Shown here: one piece after another, positions 48,802-57,875 of the stretch
How the letters are laid out: every line of letters begins with the position of its first letter
Numbering within the stretch: position 1 is the stretch's first letter
DNA from: Sphingomonas sp. KRR8
GTDB lineage: Bacteria; Pseudomonadota; Alphaproteobacteria; Sphingomonadales; Sphingomonadaceae
DNA: 64,000 bases
Reading direction: 5' to 3'
Assembly: GCF_023559245.1 (NCBI RefSeq)
Contig: NZ_CP097462.1
Location: 558,001 to 622,000 of the forward strand
Notes under the pieces: model-generated
The model's input: the letters and a program-made list of their open reading frames with translations, nothing else
The model's database searches: none
What the model was told of the DNA's origin: nothing
Program-made: the position numbers and the translations under genes

Positions 48802-50966
48802 ACGAAGCTGTAGGGGTCGACGTCGACCGCTACTCGAACCTTCGACCCCCATTCGACGGCGGCCAGCCAGTCGCGGATGACGTCCTGCACGTCGAGGCTT
48901 CGGGCGGCGTGGACCAGCAGCCGATAGCGGTACCGGTTCCGCAGCATGGCCAGCGGAGCCGGGGCGGGGCCGAAGACCGCCATGCCTTCGACATCGGGCG
49001 CGGCCCTGCCGATGCGGCGGGCGACGGCCTCGGCCTCGTCCTTGTCTTCGCTGGAGATGATCAGCGCGGCCAATCGCCCGAAGGGGGGCATGGCCGCCTC
49101 GCGACGGGACTCGGTTTCGGCGGCGACGAAACTGTCCGCGTCGCCGCTGACGAGGGCGGCGATGACCGGCGCCTCGGGGTCGTGGGTCTGGACCAGGACC
49201 CGGCCGGGCTTTTCGCCCCGTCCAGCGCGGCCGGCCACCTGGGCGATCTGCTGGAAGCTGCGTTCGGCGGCGCGGAGGTCACCTCCCTGCAGGCCAAGGT
49301 CCGCGTCCACCACGCCCACCAGGGTAAGGTTGGGAAAGTGGTAGCCCTTGGTCACCAGCTGGGTTCCGATCACGATGTCGATCGCGCCTGCCTCCATCGC
49401 GGCCACGAATTCGGCGGCTTTGACCGGCGACCAGATGGTGTCGCTGGTGACCAGCGCGGTGCGGGCTTCGGGGAACAGCGCCTGAACCTCGTCGGCGATC
49501 CGCTCCACTCCTGGCCCGCAAGCGACCAGGCTGTCCTCGTCCCCGCATTCGGGGCAGAGGCGGGGCGGGGGCATGACGTGGCCGCAATGGTGACAGGCGA
49601 GCCGGTGCATCAGCCGGTGCTCGACCATCCAGGCGGTGCAGTTGGGGCATTGAAAACGGTGCCCGCATGTGCGGCACAGGGTCAGCGGCGCGAAGCCACG
49701 GCGGTTGAGGAATAGCAGGGACTGCTCGCCTGCCTCCAGATTGGCTTCGAGCTCCGTTACGAGACTGGGGGCTAGCCAGCGCCCTCGCGGCGGTGGGTCC
49801 TGGGTGAGGTTGATCGCCGACAGTTCCGGCAGGCGCGCCCCGGCGAAGCGGCTGGCCAGCTTGACCTCACGGTAGCGGCCAAGCTCGACCATGTGACGCG
49901 TTTCGATGGCTGGCGTGGCGGAGGAGAGGATCACCGGAATGTCCTCGAACCGCCCGCGCATCACGGCGACGTCGCGGGCGTGATATTGAACGCCTTCCTC
50001 CTGCTTGAAGCTCGGCTCGTGCGCTTCGTCGACCACGATCAGGCCGAGGTTGGCGTAGGGCAGGAAGAGGGACGAACGGGCGCCGATCACGACCTTGGCT
50101 TCGCCGCTGGCAATGGCGCGGTAGGAGCGGCGGCGCTGGGAGGCGCGCAGGTCCGAATGCCAGGCGGTGGGCGGGCAGCCGAAGCGGGCCTCGAAGCGCT
50201 TCAGGAAAGGCTCCGTCAATGCGATTTCAGGCAGCAGGATCAGGGCTTGCCTGCCTTGGCGGAGCGCCTCGGCGATGGCTTCGAAGTAGACCTCGGTCTT
50301 GCCTGAGCCGGTCACTCCGTCGAGCAGCACGGGGTCAAAGCCGTGGCCGATGGCGGCGACCAGGCTGGCGGAAGCATCGGCCTGTTCGGGATTGAGTTCC
50401 GGTGGAGCGAAGTCCGGGTCGGGACAGGCGAGCGGTTTGTCGGCGTCGACCAGCACCGGTTCGAGCGCGCCGGCGTTCACCAGCCCGCGAAGCACGGCGT
50501 CACTGACTTCGGCGAAGGCGGCGAGCTCGCGGATGGTGCCTTGGCGGCCCTCCAGTCGCTCGAGCGCGCTCCGGCGCTGGGGCGTAAGGCGGTCCGGCTG
50601 TAGTCCGGTGGGGCGATATTCCGTCAGCTGGCGCTGGTCATGCAGTGCGTAGGAGGAAGGCAGGACCATTCGCAGCACGGCGGCGAGCGGGCTCAGGTAA
50701 TAATCGGCGGTCCACTCGCACAGACGGCGCAGCGCGGGCTGGATGACAGGCTGCGGCAGGACGGAGGTGAGATAGCGCAGCCGGTTGTCGCCCACCTCAT
50801 CGGTCGGCAGCCGCTCCGGTTCCCACACCACGCCGATCATCGGCCGCGGGCCGAGCGGCGCGACGACGACCTGGCCTGGCGACACCTCCACGCCGTCGGG
50901 CACCCGATAATCGAGCGGCCCCAGCGCGGCGTTCAGGGTAACGATGCGGACGCGGGGCAGCCCCAT
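48798..50966 (-). CDS. priA: Primosomal replication-restart helicase PriA
   Basis: A 722-residue 3'-5' helicase that reloads the replisome at collapsed forks. It has the N-terminal DNA-binding domain (LGPLDYRVPDG, VVAPLGPR), Walker A GVTGSGKTEVY, LLPEIALT, DEAH in VVDEAHEPSFKQ, and SSATPAIET. Eight zinc-binding cysteines lie in the CRTCGHRFQCPNC and CHHCGH...CPECG region, followed by IGTQLVTKGYHFPNLTLVGVVDAD-type motif V. Length and domains are standard. It lies upstream of the CAP gene tail to tail and directly follows purC in the same direction, with a 12-base gap. Confidence 0.97.
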   Translation of the reverse strand: MGLPRVRIVTLNAALGPLDYRVPDGVEVSPGQVVVAPLGPRPMIGVVWEPERLPTDEVGDNRLRYLTSVLPQPVIQPALRRLCEWTADYYLSPLAAVLRMVLPSSYALHDQRQLTEYRPTGLQPDRLTPQRRSALERLEGRQGTIRELAAFAEVSDAVLRGLVNAGALEPVLVDADKPLACPDPDFAPPELNPEQADASASLVAAIGHGFDPVLLDGVTGSGKTEVYFEAIAEALRQGRQALILLPEIALTEPFLKRFEARFGCPPTAWHSDLRASQRRRSYRAIASGEAKVVIGARSSLFLPYANLGLIVVDEAHEPSFKQEEGVQYHARDVAVMRGRFEDIPVILSSATPAIETRHMVELGRYREVKLASRFAGARLPELSAINLTQDPPPRGRWLAPSLVTELEANLEAGEQSLLFLNRRGFAPLTLCRTCGHRFQCPNCTAWMVEHRLMHRLACHHCGHVMPPPRLCPECGDEDSLVACGPGVERIADEVQALFPEARTALVTSDTIWSPVKAAEFVAAMEAGAIDIVIGTQLVTKGYHFPNLTLVGVVDADLGLQGGDLRAAERSFQQIAQVAGRAGRGEKPGRVLVQTHDPEAPVIAALVSGDADSFVAAETESRREAAMPPFGRLAALIISSEDKDEAEAVARRIGRAAPDVEGMAVFGPAPAPLAMLRNRYRYRLLVHAARSLDVQDVIRDWLAAVEWGSKVRVAVDVDPYSFV

Positions 50967-50978
50967 TGCGGAAGGGGA

Positions 50979-51755
50979 CTAGAGCCCCTTCTTCTTGCGA
51001 TGGCTGTCGAGGTCGAGAACCGCGAATTCCTCGTCGCGCAGCAGGCCGAGGCGGCGGGCGACCTCCTGATAGGCTTCGGCCTCTCCGCCGAGGCTCTGCC
51101 GAAAGCGGTCCTTGTCGAGCTTCTCACCGGACTTCATGTCCCACAGGCGGCAGCCATCGGGGCTGATCTCATCGGCCAGGATGATGCGCGGGAAGTCGTT
51201 CTCGTAGACGCGCCCGAACTCCAGCTTGAAGTCCACCAGGCGGATGTTGATGGCGGCGAACAGCCCCGCCATGAAGTCGTTCACCCGGATCGCCATGTCG
51301 GCGATGTCGTTCATCTCCTCCTGGCTGGCCCAGCCGAAGCAGGCGATATGCTCGTCCGCGACCATCGGATCGCCGAGCGCATCGTCCTTGAGGTAATATT
51401 CGATGATGGTGCGGGGAAGCTGGGTGCCTTCCTCGATCCCGAGGCGCTTCGACAGCGAGCCGGCGGCGACGTTGCGGACCACCACCTCGATCGGCACGAT
51501 CTCGCACTGGCGAATGAGTTGTTCGCGCATGTTGAGACGGCGAATGAAATGCGTCGGTACGCCGATCATCGCCAGCGAGGTGAAGATATGCTCGCTGATC
51601 CGGTTGTTGATGACGCCCTTGCCGCTGATCGTGCCGCGCTTCTGCGCGTTGAAGGCGGTGGCGTCGTCCTTGAAGTACTGGATCAGCGTACCCGGCTCGG
51701 GACCCTCGTAGAGGATCTTGGCCTTGCCTTCGTAGATCTGGCGGCGACGAGCCAT
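50979..51755 (-). CDS. purC: Phosphoribosylaminoimidazole-succinocarboxamide synthase
   Basis: SAICAR synthetase of purine synthesis, 258 residues. The sequence begins [17 protein letters not shown] and contains [20 protein letters not shown], the [26 protein letters not shown] loop, VDFKLEFG and [18 protein letters not shown] 51755 gives the normal length; the frame is open much further. No other pur gene is adjacent. The leader contains a long hairpin and a 12-base palindrome that may regulate it, and priA follows after 12 bases. Confidence 0.97.
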   Translation of the reverse strand: MARRRQIYEGKAKILYEGPEPGTLIQYFKDDATAFNAQKRGTISGKGVINNRISEHIFTSLAMIGVPTHFIRRLNMREQLIRQCEIVPIEVVVRNVAAGSLSKRLGIEEGTQLPRTIIEYYLKDDALGDPMVADEHIACFGWASQEEMNDIADMAIRVNDFMAGLFAAINIRLVDFKLEFGRVYENDFPRIILADEISPDGCRLWDMKSGEKLDKDRFRQSLGGEAEAYQEVARRLGLLRDEEFAVLDLDSHRKKKGL

Positions 51756-51786
51756 AAGGGCGTGTTCCCCAAACGCTAAATGACGG

Positions 51787-51847
51787 CGCCCCGGCCGCTC
51801 TGGACGATGCCGAGAGGCCGGGGCGGATTGGCTCAGCCCTATAGGGC
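51787..51847 (-). promoter_or_regulatory. purC leader hairpin and GCCCTATAGGGC palindrome
   Basis: On the minus strand ahead of purC lies first the perfect 12-base palindrome gccctatagggc (51836-51847). A 10-base-pair hairpin follows (cgccccggcc at 51787-51796 with ggccggggcg at 51816-51825, plus a short inner stem). No T run follows, so it is not a classical terminator. It may be an operator plus attenuator or the 3' end of the small genes upstream. Confidence 0.5.
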
Positions 51848-51880
51848 AGCGGGGGCAGCCGTGCAACGACTGCCCGATGA

Positions 51881-52045
51881 TCAGCGAACGGGCCGGCGTT
51901 CCCAGGGCGACGACCAGAACACCCGGTGATGGGCCCGGCCAACCGCCCGCAGGGCAACGCGGGCTCGCGCCAGCAGCAGCTTGTAATCGTGGTTCAGCGC
52001 TCGCCGACCTTCGTCATACCCCTGGTCGAGATTATGATCGCGCAT
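51881..52045 (-). CDS. Small basic protein, 54 residues
   Basis: A short gene beginning [20 protein letters not shown] and continuing through [24 protein letters not shown] to a basic end. AAGGAG lies eight bases before the ATG, an unusually strong ribosome-binding site in this window. The protein is probably one acidic-to-basic amphipathic helix pair with aromatic residues near the end, and has no known domain. It lies 37 bases after another tiny gene in the same direction, and purC follows 125 bases later. Confidence 0.6.
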   Translation of the reverse strand: MRDHNLDQGYDEGRRALNHDYKLLLARARVALRAVGRAHHRVFWSSPWERRPVR

Positions 52046-52082
52046 CGCACTTACTCCTTTTCGTGTGGGGTCAGGGCCAGGG

Positions 52083-52232
52083 TCAGGCGGCGCGAAGTCG
52101 CCGCTCGACGGCGCGCAGTCGCTCGTCAGCGTGCAGCTGGCGCCACACCGCGCTGGCACGTTCGGCGGCCAAATCCCGTTCGGGTAGCGGCTCGGCCGCG
52201 AGGAACATACGGGTGTTCAGTCCATAAGCCAT
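52083..52232 (-). CDS. Small charged protein, 49 residues
   Basis: A short gene encoding MAYGLNTRMFLAAEPLPERD, then a highly charged helix rich in Arg, Glu and Ala (LAAERASAVWRQLHADER and RAVERRLRAA). AGGAAG precedes the ATG at nine bases. The second half looks like an amphipathic, possibly coiled-coil or nucleic-acid-binding helix. No homologue is recognised. It is the first of two tandem microgenes upstream of purC. Confidence 0.55.
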   Translation of the reverse strand: MAYGLNTRMFLAAEPLPERDLAAERASAVWRQLHADERLRAVERRLRAA

Positions 52233-52384
52233 GACAATCATCTTCCTGTCTCGCCTGCGTCGTCGCCGGGCCCGCGAAAGAGCGCTGGGGGAGGCGGGTT
52301 CGCAGCTTCAGCGACCCCGATCATCTATGCTCCTGCCGATCGTTACGCCAATCGAACGCTTGGCATGAGCCATAAAGAGGAGTT

Positions 52385-53296
52385 ATGGTCTGCAGGATGC
52401 GGAACCTGCCGCCACTAACCGCCGTGAGGGTGTTCGAGGCCGCTGCACGGCACGAGAATTTCACCTCGGCTGCAAGCGAACTGGGCATGACGCAGGCGGC
52501 CGTTTCCTATCAGGTGAAAAGCCTGGAGGACCGGCTCGGAGCGCCCTTGTTCGTGCGCGAAAAGGGCCGTGCGCGGCTGACTCCACTCGGCCGCCAGTTG
52601 CTGCCGGCGCTCAGCCAGGCATTCGACCGGATCGAGCAGGCGTTCGCCAGCACGCGCGCCGAGGACGAGGCGCTGCTGACCATCGCGACCACCTATACTT
52701 TCGCCAACACCTGGCTGGCGTGGACGCTGGGCCGGTTCCAGATCGCGCATCCGGACCTGGCGGTGCGGCTCAATACCGATGATCGACTGGCCGACCTGCG
52801 GACGGGCGAAGCGGACGTTGCGATCAGGGCGGGCCGCGGCGACTGGGATGGGCTGGAGCAGTGCCTGCTGATCCGCAGCGAGTTCACGCCGATTGCTTCT
52901 CCTGAGCTGATCAGGCGGGTCGAGACCGATCTTGGACACGCGTTGCGCCCGGCGGATCTCACCGAACTGCCGCTGCTCAGTCCGCACGACGAATGGTGGC
53001 GGATCTGGTTCGCGGACGCGGGCGTGACCTTCGATTCGACCGCCAAGCGCGGCGGCATCCGGCTCGATAATCAGGCGAACGAAGGACATGCGGCGATGGC
53101 GGGGCAGGGGATCGCCCTGCTGACGCCGTTCCTGTGGCGCCAGGACCTTCGCACCGGACGGCTGGTGCAGCCGTTCGAGCAGACATCGACCGCGGGCTAC
53201 GCCTACTGGCTGGTGTGGCCGCCCGAGCGCCGCAACATCCCCAAGATCAAGCGCTTCCGCGAATGGCTGCTCGCCGAGTTGGGCGTGGCCGACTAG
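52385..53296 (+). CDS. LysR family transcriptional regulator, GcvA-like
   Basis: A 303-residue regulator. The N-terminal winged helix is LPPLTAVRVFEAAARHENFTSAASELGMTQAAVSYQVKSLEDRLG-type with LFVREKGRARLTPLGRQLL, characteristic of the GcvA/AmpR subgroup. A periplasmic-binding-like effector domain follows (LAVRLNTDDRLADLRTGEADVAIRAG, DEWWRIWFADAGV). GAGGAG lies just upstream of ATG 52385, though closely spaced; ATG 52397 is an alternative start. The target is unknown. It ends in a CTAG shared with parC and is divergent from the two microgenes. Confidence 0.92.
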   Translation: MVCRMRNLPPLTAVRVFEAAARHENFTSAASELGMTQAAVSYQVKSLEDRLGAPLFVREKGRARLTPLGRQLLPALSQAFDRIEQAFASTRAEDEALLTIATTYTFANTWLAWTLGRFQIAHPDLAVRLNTDDRLADLRTGEADVAIRAGRGDWDGLEQCLLIRSEFTPIASPELIRRVETDLGHALRPADLTELPLLSPHDEWWRIWFADAGVTFDSTAKRGGIRLDNQANEGHAAMAGQGIALLTPFLWRQDLRTGRLVQPFEQTSTAGYAYWLVWPPERRNIPKIKRFREWLLAELGVAD

Positions 53297-55515
53297 AAGC
53301 GGTTGCTGCGGGGAAAGCCGAGCGGCGCGATGCGGCCGCTGGCGCCGCGGATGCCCTTCCAGGCCGTCAGGTCGGCTTCGGTGCGGGTCCGGCCGCTGTC
53401 GCCGCCCATGCCCCAGCTGAGGCCCTCGGACAGCTTGAGCGGCTTGAGGTCGGCCAGGCCGCCATCCCGGTAGCGCTGCAGCTGAACGCCCGAACCACGG
53501 CCCATCTCGGGCAGTTCTGTCAGCATGAAGACCAGCAGCTTGCGGTTCTCGCCAACGACGGCGACCGCGTCGGCATCGGTGGGAATGGGACGGAGCGAAG
53601 CGAGCTTCGCTCCGGTGCGGAGGTTCAGCAGCTGCTTGCCCTTGCGGGTCTCGGCCAGCACGGCTTCGCCGCTGGTGATGAACCCGCGCCCGTCGCTGGA
53701 GGCGACCAGCAGCTTCATCTCGGGGCGGACGACGAACAGGTCGGCGATCTCCACCTCGGCGGGGAGGTCGATCGACAGGCGCACCGGCTCACCAAAGCCG
53801 CGCCCGCCCGGAAGCTTGTCGCCGCCAAGCGTGTAGACGCGGCCGTTTTCGGCGGTGAGCAGCAGGCGGTCGGTCGTCTGGGCATGGAAGATCTTGTGGA
53901 GGCCGTCGCCCTCGCGGAACTTCAGCGTCTCGGCATCATCCAGCGCGACATGGCCCCGCATGGCCCGGATCCAGCCGCGCTGGGAAAGGATAACGGTGAT
54001 CGGTTCCTTCTCGATCATCCGCGACCAGTCGATCTCGGCGCGCGTGGCGGGACCTTCCTCGATCCGGGTGCGGCGCTCGTCGCCGAACTTGTCGCGGACC
54101 TGCCCCAGTTCCTTCTTGAGCCGGGTGCGCTGCCGCGTCGGGCTCTCGATCAGCTTCGCGAGTTCCTCGCGCTCCTTGGCAAGCGCCGCCCGCTCCTTGC
54201 CAATCTCGAACTCCTCGAGCTTGCGCAGGGAGCGCAGGCGCATGTTGAGGATCGCCTCGGCCTGCCGGTCAATGAGGCTGAACTCGGCGATCATCACCGC
54301 CTTGGGTTCGTCCTCGGTACGGATGATCTCGATCACCCGATCGAGGTTGAGGTAGGCGACGAGGAAGCCGTCGAGCAGCTCCAGCCGGTCGTCGATCTTG
54401 CCGATCCGCGTGGTCGAGCGGTTGAGCATGACCTCGATCTGGAAGGACAGCCAGGCGGTCAGGCACTGCTTCAGGCTCATCACGCCCGGCGTGCGCTGCG
54501 CATCGAGGACGTTGAGGTTGAGCGGGAAGCGGATCTCGAGGTCGGTCAGGCGGTAGAGGCTCTCGAGCAGCAACTCGGGCTCGACCGTGCGGCTGCGCGG
54601 TTCAAGCACGATGCGCAGATCTTCCGCGCTCTCGTCGCGGACGTCGGCGAGGATCGGCAATTTCTTGTTGGCGATGAGATCGGCGATCTGCTCGATCAAC
54701 TTGCCCTTCTGAACGCCGTAGGGGATTTCGGTGACCAGCAGGTACCAGCCGCCGCCTTTTTCCTTCTCTTGGCTGACGGTGGCCCGGAGGCGGAAGCTGC
54801 CGCGTCCCGTCTCATAGGCCAGGGCAATCGCCTCCTTGCTGTCGACCACCGCACCGCCGGTCGGAAAGTCCGGTCCGGACACGAAGTCCAGCAGGTCGCG
54901 CGTTTCCGCGTGCGGATTGTCGATGAGGTGGGTCGCCGCGTCGAGCAGTTCGCTGACATTATGCGGCGGAATGCTGGTCGCCATGCCGACCGCGATCCCG
55001 CTGGCGCCGTTGGCGAGCAGGTTGGGAAAGAGGCCCGGGAAGACCTCAGGCTCTTCCTCCTCGCCATTGTAGGTGGGCCGGAAGCCGACGGTGCCCTCGT
55101 CGAGGCCGCTCATCAGCTGCATCGCGATGGGCGTCAGCTTGGCTTCCGTGTAGCGATAGGCTGCGGCGTTATCGCCGTCGATGTTGCCAAAGTTGCCCTG
55201 ACCGTCGACCAGCGGATAGCGGAGCGCGAAATCCTGAGCGAGGCGGACCATAGCGTCATAGACCGACTGGTCGCCATGCGGGTGATATTTGCCGATCACG
55301 TCACCAACGACGCGGGCCGACTTCTTGTAGGAGCCGGCGGGGTCGAGCCGTAGCAGTCGCATGGCCCACAGCAGGCGCCGGTGAACCGGCTTCAGACCGT
55401 CCCGGACGTCAGGGAGAGAGCGGGCGGTGATCGTCGACAGCGCATAGACTAGGTAGCGCTCCGACAGGGCGGCGTCGAAGGGGGTGTCGATTGTCGAGGA
55501 GGAGTCAGGTTCCAT
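53293..55515 (-). CDS. parC: DNA topoisomerase IV subunit A
   Basis: The DNA-cleaving subunit of the decatenase that separates daughter chromosomes, 740 residues. [32 protein letters not shown] starts the domain. The active-site tyrosine is Y122 in [24 protein letters not shown] is the ParC form, not GyrA. A tower and coiled-coil region follows, then a beta-pinwheel with fewer blades than GyrA. The QRDR reads [15 protein letters not shown], so the usual Ser is Gln and the usual Glu is Asp. ATG 55515 was chosen over the TTG upstream. parE is not in the window. Confidence 0.95.
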   Translation of the reverse strand: MEPDSSSTIDTPFDAALSERYLVYALSTITARSLPDVRDGLKPVHRRLLWAMRLLRLDPAGSYKKSARVVGDVIGKYHPHGDQSVYDAMVRLAQDFALRYPLVDGQGNFGNIDGDNAAAYRYTEAKLTPIAMQLMSGLDEGTVGFRPTYNGEEEEPEVFPGLFPNLLANGASGIAVGMATSIPPHNVSELLDAATHLIDNPHAETRDLLDFVSGPDFPTGGAVVDSKEAIALAYETGRGSFRLRATVSQEKEKGGGWYLLVTEIPYGVQKGKLIEQIADLIANKKLPILADVRDESAEDLRIVLEPRSRTVEPELLLESLYRLTDLEIRFPLNLNVLDAQRTPGVMSLKQCLTAWLSFQIEVMLNRSTTRIGKIDDRLELLDGFLVAYLNLDRVIEIIRTEDEPKAVMIAEFSLIDRQAEAILNMRLRSLRKLEEFEIGKERAALAKEREELAKLIESPTRQRTRLKKELGQVRDKFGDERRTRIEEGPATRAEIDWSRMIEKEPITVILSQRGWIRAMRGHVALDDAETLKFREGDGLHKIFHAQTTDRLLLTAENGRVYTLGGDKLPGGRGFGEPVRLSIDLPAEVEIADLFVVRPEMKLLVASSDGRGFITSGEAVLAETRKGKQLLNLRTGAKLASLRPIPTDADAVAVVGENRKLLVFMLTELPEMGRGSGVQLQRYRDGGLADLKPLKLSEGLSWGMGGDSGRTRTEADLTAWKGIRGASGRIAPLGFPRSNRF

Positions 55516-55624
55516 TGCGGCTGACCCTAGCAAGCGGCCGGCAGTCTCGAAAGCGGGCGATGCACGCGCGTCACGGCGGTGGCCATTCGGTCACATGGCA
55601 GGTTTCGGGGCAGGGCGGGTGCCC

Positions 55625-56395
55625 TCAGACCTCCGCGCCGTAGCCCTGCGCATAATAGCTCTCGACGCCATAGCCATCGCTGACCACGCCGCCGCGGAAC
55701 TTGTTGAGGATCACGCCGCTCAAGCGCTCGCGGCCCAGCGCCTCGACCGAGTCACGAATCTCGCGCTCCGTAGTCCGGCCTTCCTCGGCGACCAGCACGT
55801 AGCTGTCGAGGTTGGCCATGGTCGCCACCGCATCGTCATTGGCGAAAACGGGCGGGAGATCGCAGACGAAGATGTTGGTCGGATCGCTCTCACGCATGGC
55901 GGCGAACAGTGCCTGAGCTCGCGAGTTGGCGAGCAACTCGGCCGAGTGGAACGGGCCACCACGGGTCGGCACCACGTGCAGGCGCTCACCCGCCAGGTCA
56001 TACACTTCAAGCGGTCCGTCGCCGTCGAGGTAGCCGCTGAGGCCCTGTTGCGGGATGAAGCCGAACTGCTGGCTCAATGAGCCGCGGCGCAGGTCGAGGT
56101 CGACCGCAAAGGTCCGCACCTGCGGGTCGCGGCTGAGGCTGGCGCTGATATTGGCGGACACGAAGGACTTGCCGACGTTCGGGGTCGCCGAAACCACGCC
56201 CACCATGCGCAGACCGCGCTTGCGCTTGCGCTCGAGCAGCTTGCCGCGAATGAGGTTGAAGCTGCGTGAGCGGGGATCGATGCTGTTGAAGCCATAGATC
56301 CCGCCGGCGATCGCCTTGTCCGCTCCCCATTCGATGGTGAGCGGATTGGCGAGCGCGCGCCGAACATCGTCGAGGACGCCGGCGGGGGAGGTCAT
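55625..56395 (-). CDS. BY-kinase-like ATPase for exopolysaccharide export (CpsD/Wzc kinase domain)
   Basis: A 256-residue cytoplasmic P-loop ATPase of the bacterial tyrosine-kinase family. FNLIRGKLLERKRKRGLRMVGVVSA leads to Walker A SATPNVGKSF (69-78), Walker A' VDLDLRRGS (98-106) and Walker B IFVCDLPPVFANDDAV. The tail YGVESYYAQGYGAEV holds a tyrosine cluster (Y242, Y247, Y248, Y252) that could be autophosphorylated. The kinase is separate from its Wzz partner upstream, as in sphingan and Gram-positive systems. AGGAG precedes ATG 56395. It is the last gene of the minus-strand EPS export operon. Confidence 0.88.
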   Translation of the reverse strand: MTSPAGVLDDVRRALANPLTIEWGADKAIAGGIYGFNSIDPRSRSFNLIRGKLLERKRKRGLRMVGVVSATPNVGKSFVSANISASLSRDPQVRTFAVDLDLRRGSLSQQFGFIPQQGLSGYLDGDGPLEVYDLAGERLHVVPTRGGPFHSAELLANSRAQALFAAMRESDPTNIFVCDLPPVFANDDAVATMANLDSYVLVAEEGRTTEREIRDSVEALGRERLSGVILNKFRGGVVSDGYGVESYYAQGYGAEV

Positions 56396-56423
56396 TGCAT
56401 GCTCCTGCTGCGCGGAGAAACTG

Positions 56424-57875
56424 CTAGGCAAATTTCAGATCCTTCTTGCGGAAGGGAAGCCTGAACCGGCTCTTCCGCTTCTTGTCGTCGATCAGCGGCA
56501 CCACGCCCAAGATTGGCAGGCCCATGGTCTCGATCTGGGCCGGGCTGCGCAGCGGCTTGCGAAGCAGCTCAACCGCGAATGCCAGCACCAGGCCGAGGAA
56601 CAGCCCGACGATGGCGCCCGCCGCAATCAGCAGCGGCCGGTTGGGTGAGTAGGGCGTGTCCGGAAGGTTCGGCGCCTCGACCAGGGACAGGCGCTCGGCG
56701 CGCTGTTCGTTGGCGAGACGGGCGCTGTTCTGCGCCTTCAGCAACTCATCCGAGACCTTGTTGTACTGGTCACGAAGTGCCTGTGCCTGGTTCTCCAGCT
56801 GCATGGCCTGCTCGAGGATGGCTGGAGCCCGGGCCGAACCCGCCATTGACGCCTGGGCGCGCGCCATCGCTTGCGACCGCGCCGCCTGAAGGGAGGCAAT
56901 GGCCTGGTTGTTCGCGGCGATCTGCGCGCGAACCATCGCGGCGTCGTCGCTGCCCGGGTTGGCCCGGACCATCTGCTGGACCGCCCGGAGCCGTTCGCGC
57001 GCGGCCTGAACGTCAGGGTGGCTGTCGTTGTAGAGCGCCTGTGCCGCGGCGAGCGCGCTTTCGGCGGCGGCGACCTGCGGGTCCTTGCCGCCCGTCCGGC
57101 TTGCCTGGACCAGCAGCTGCCGGTTCTGGGTCTCAAGGCTCGTGATCTGGGCGCTGTAGCTGCCCAGATCCATCATCATCCCGCCACCGTTGGTATTGGC
57201 GAGAGCGGAGCCATTGCGGGACTTGAGCTCGGTCAGCTGGTTCTCGATTGTCGAAATCTGCGCGCGGAGCTTGTCGGCCTGATCCTGAAGGAAGCGAACG
57301 CCGATGCGCGCCTGCTCCGACACGTCCTCGGTATCCATCGTAAGGAAGCTGTTGACGAAACTCTGAAGGACGACCTGCGCCTGGGCGGGATCTGGATAAT
57401 CGAAGCTGATGTCGATTGCGACCGTGTTCGGACCGCTTGCCGCATTACCGCCAAGGTCGTTGGCCTGGGCGCCCACGGTGGTCGCATCGCGCATCTTCTC
57501 GACGACCTTCGAGAGCGGCTTCGAGCGTCGGTCGCTGACGTAGAGGTTGTTCTGCTCGATAAGCTGGATGAGGTCGCCGCGGCTCAGCACCCGCTCGCGG
57601 ATGCGGGCGATGCGCTGTTCGATATCGCCGGCCTGCGGTGCCTGGACATAGGTGCCCTGGATCTGCTGGCCCTGGACCAGCAGCGTCGCCTTCGAGCGGT
57701 AAATGGTAGGAAGCGAGAAAGCGGCGACGATCGCTGCCAGCGTGAGGACGACGAAAGGAACGATAACCAGCATCCGGCGCTGCCAGAAAATGGTCGGCAA
57801 GTGGTTGAAGAACCACCCGATACCGCCACTGCCAACCTCGCCGCCGTCGTAATCAACCGCGTTCACTGCATTCAT
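56424..57875 (-). CDS. GumC/Wzz-type chain-length determinant for exopolysaccharide
   Basis: A 483-residue polysaccharide co-polymerase. The first membrane helix is at about residues 35-55 (LVIVPFVVLTLAAIVAAF) and the Wzz domain follows. A long periplasmic coiled coil (about 180-390) leads to the second helix at about 425-447 (LLIAAGAIVGLFLGLVLAFAVELL), preceded by the proline-rich NLPDTPYSPNRP. A short basic cytoplasmic tail has no kinase domain; the kinase is the next gene. The ATG overlaps the barrel gene stop (ATGA). It controls polymer length and couples polymerisation to export. Confidence 0.92.
   Translation of the reverse strand: MNAVNAVDYDGGEVGSGGIGWFFNHLPTIFWQRRMLVIVPFVVLTLAAIVAAFSLPTIYRSKATLLVQGQQIQGTYVQAPQAGDIEQRIARIRERVLSRGDLIQLIEQNNLYVSDRRSKPLSKVVEKMRDATTVGAQANDLGGNAASGPNTVAIDISFDYPDPAQAQVVLQSFVNSFLTMDTEDVSEQARIGVRFLQDQADKLRAQISTIENQLTELKSRNGSALANTNGGGMMMDLGSYSAQITSLETQNRQLLVQASRTGGKDPQVAAAESALAAAQALYNDSHPDVQAARERLRAVQQMVRANPGSDDAAMVRAQIAANNQAIASLQAARSQAMARAQASMAGSARAPAILEQAMQLENQAQALRDQYNKVSDELLKAQNSARLANEQRAERLSLVEAPNLPDTPYSPNRPLLIAAGAIVGLFLGLVLAFAVELLRKPLRSPAQIETMGLPILGVVPLIDDKKRKSRFRLPFRKKDLKFA

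Noticed and set aside
53134..55353. A 739-codon plus-strand open frame opposite parC.
   Set aside because: It starts within the LysR gene in another frame and is antisense to an intact parC. The translation shows no recognisable family.
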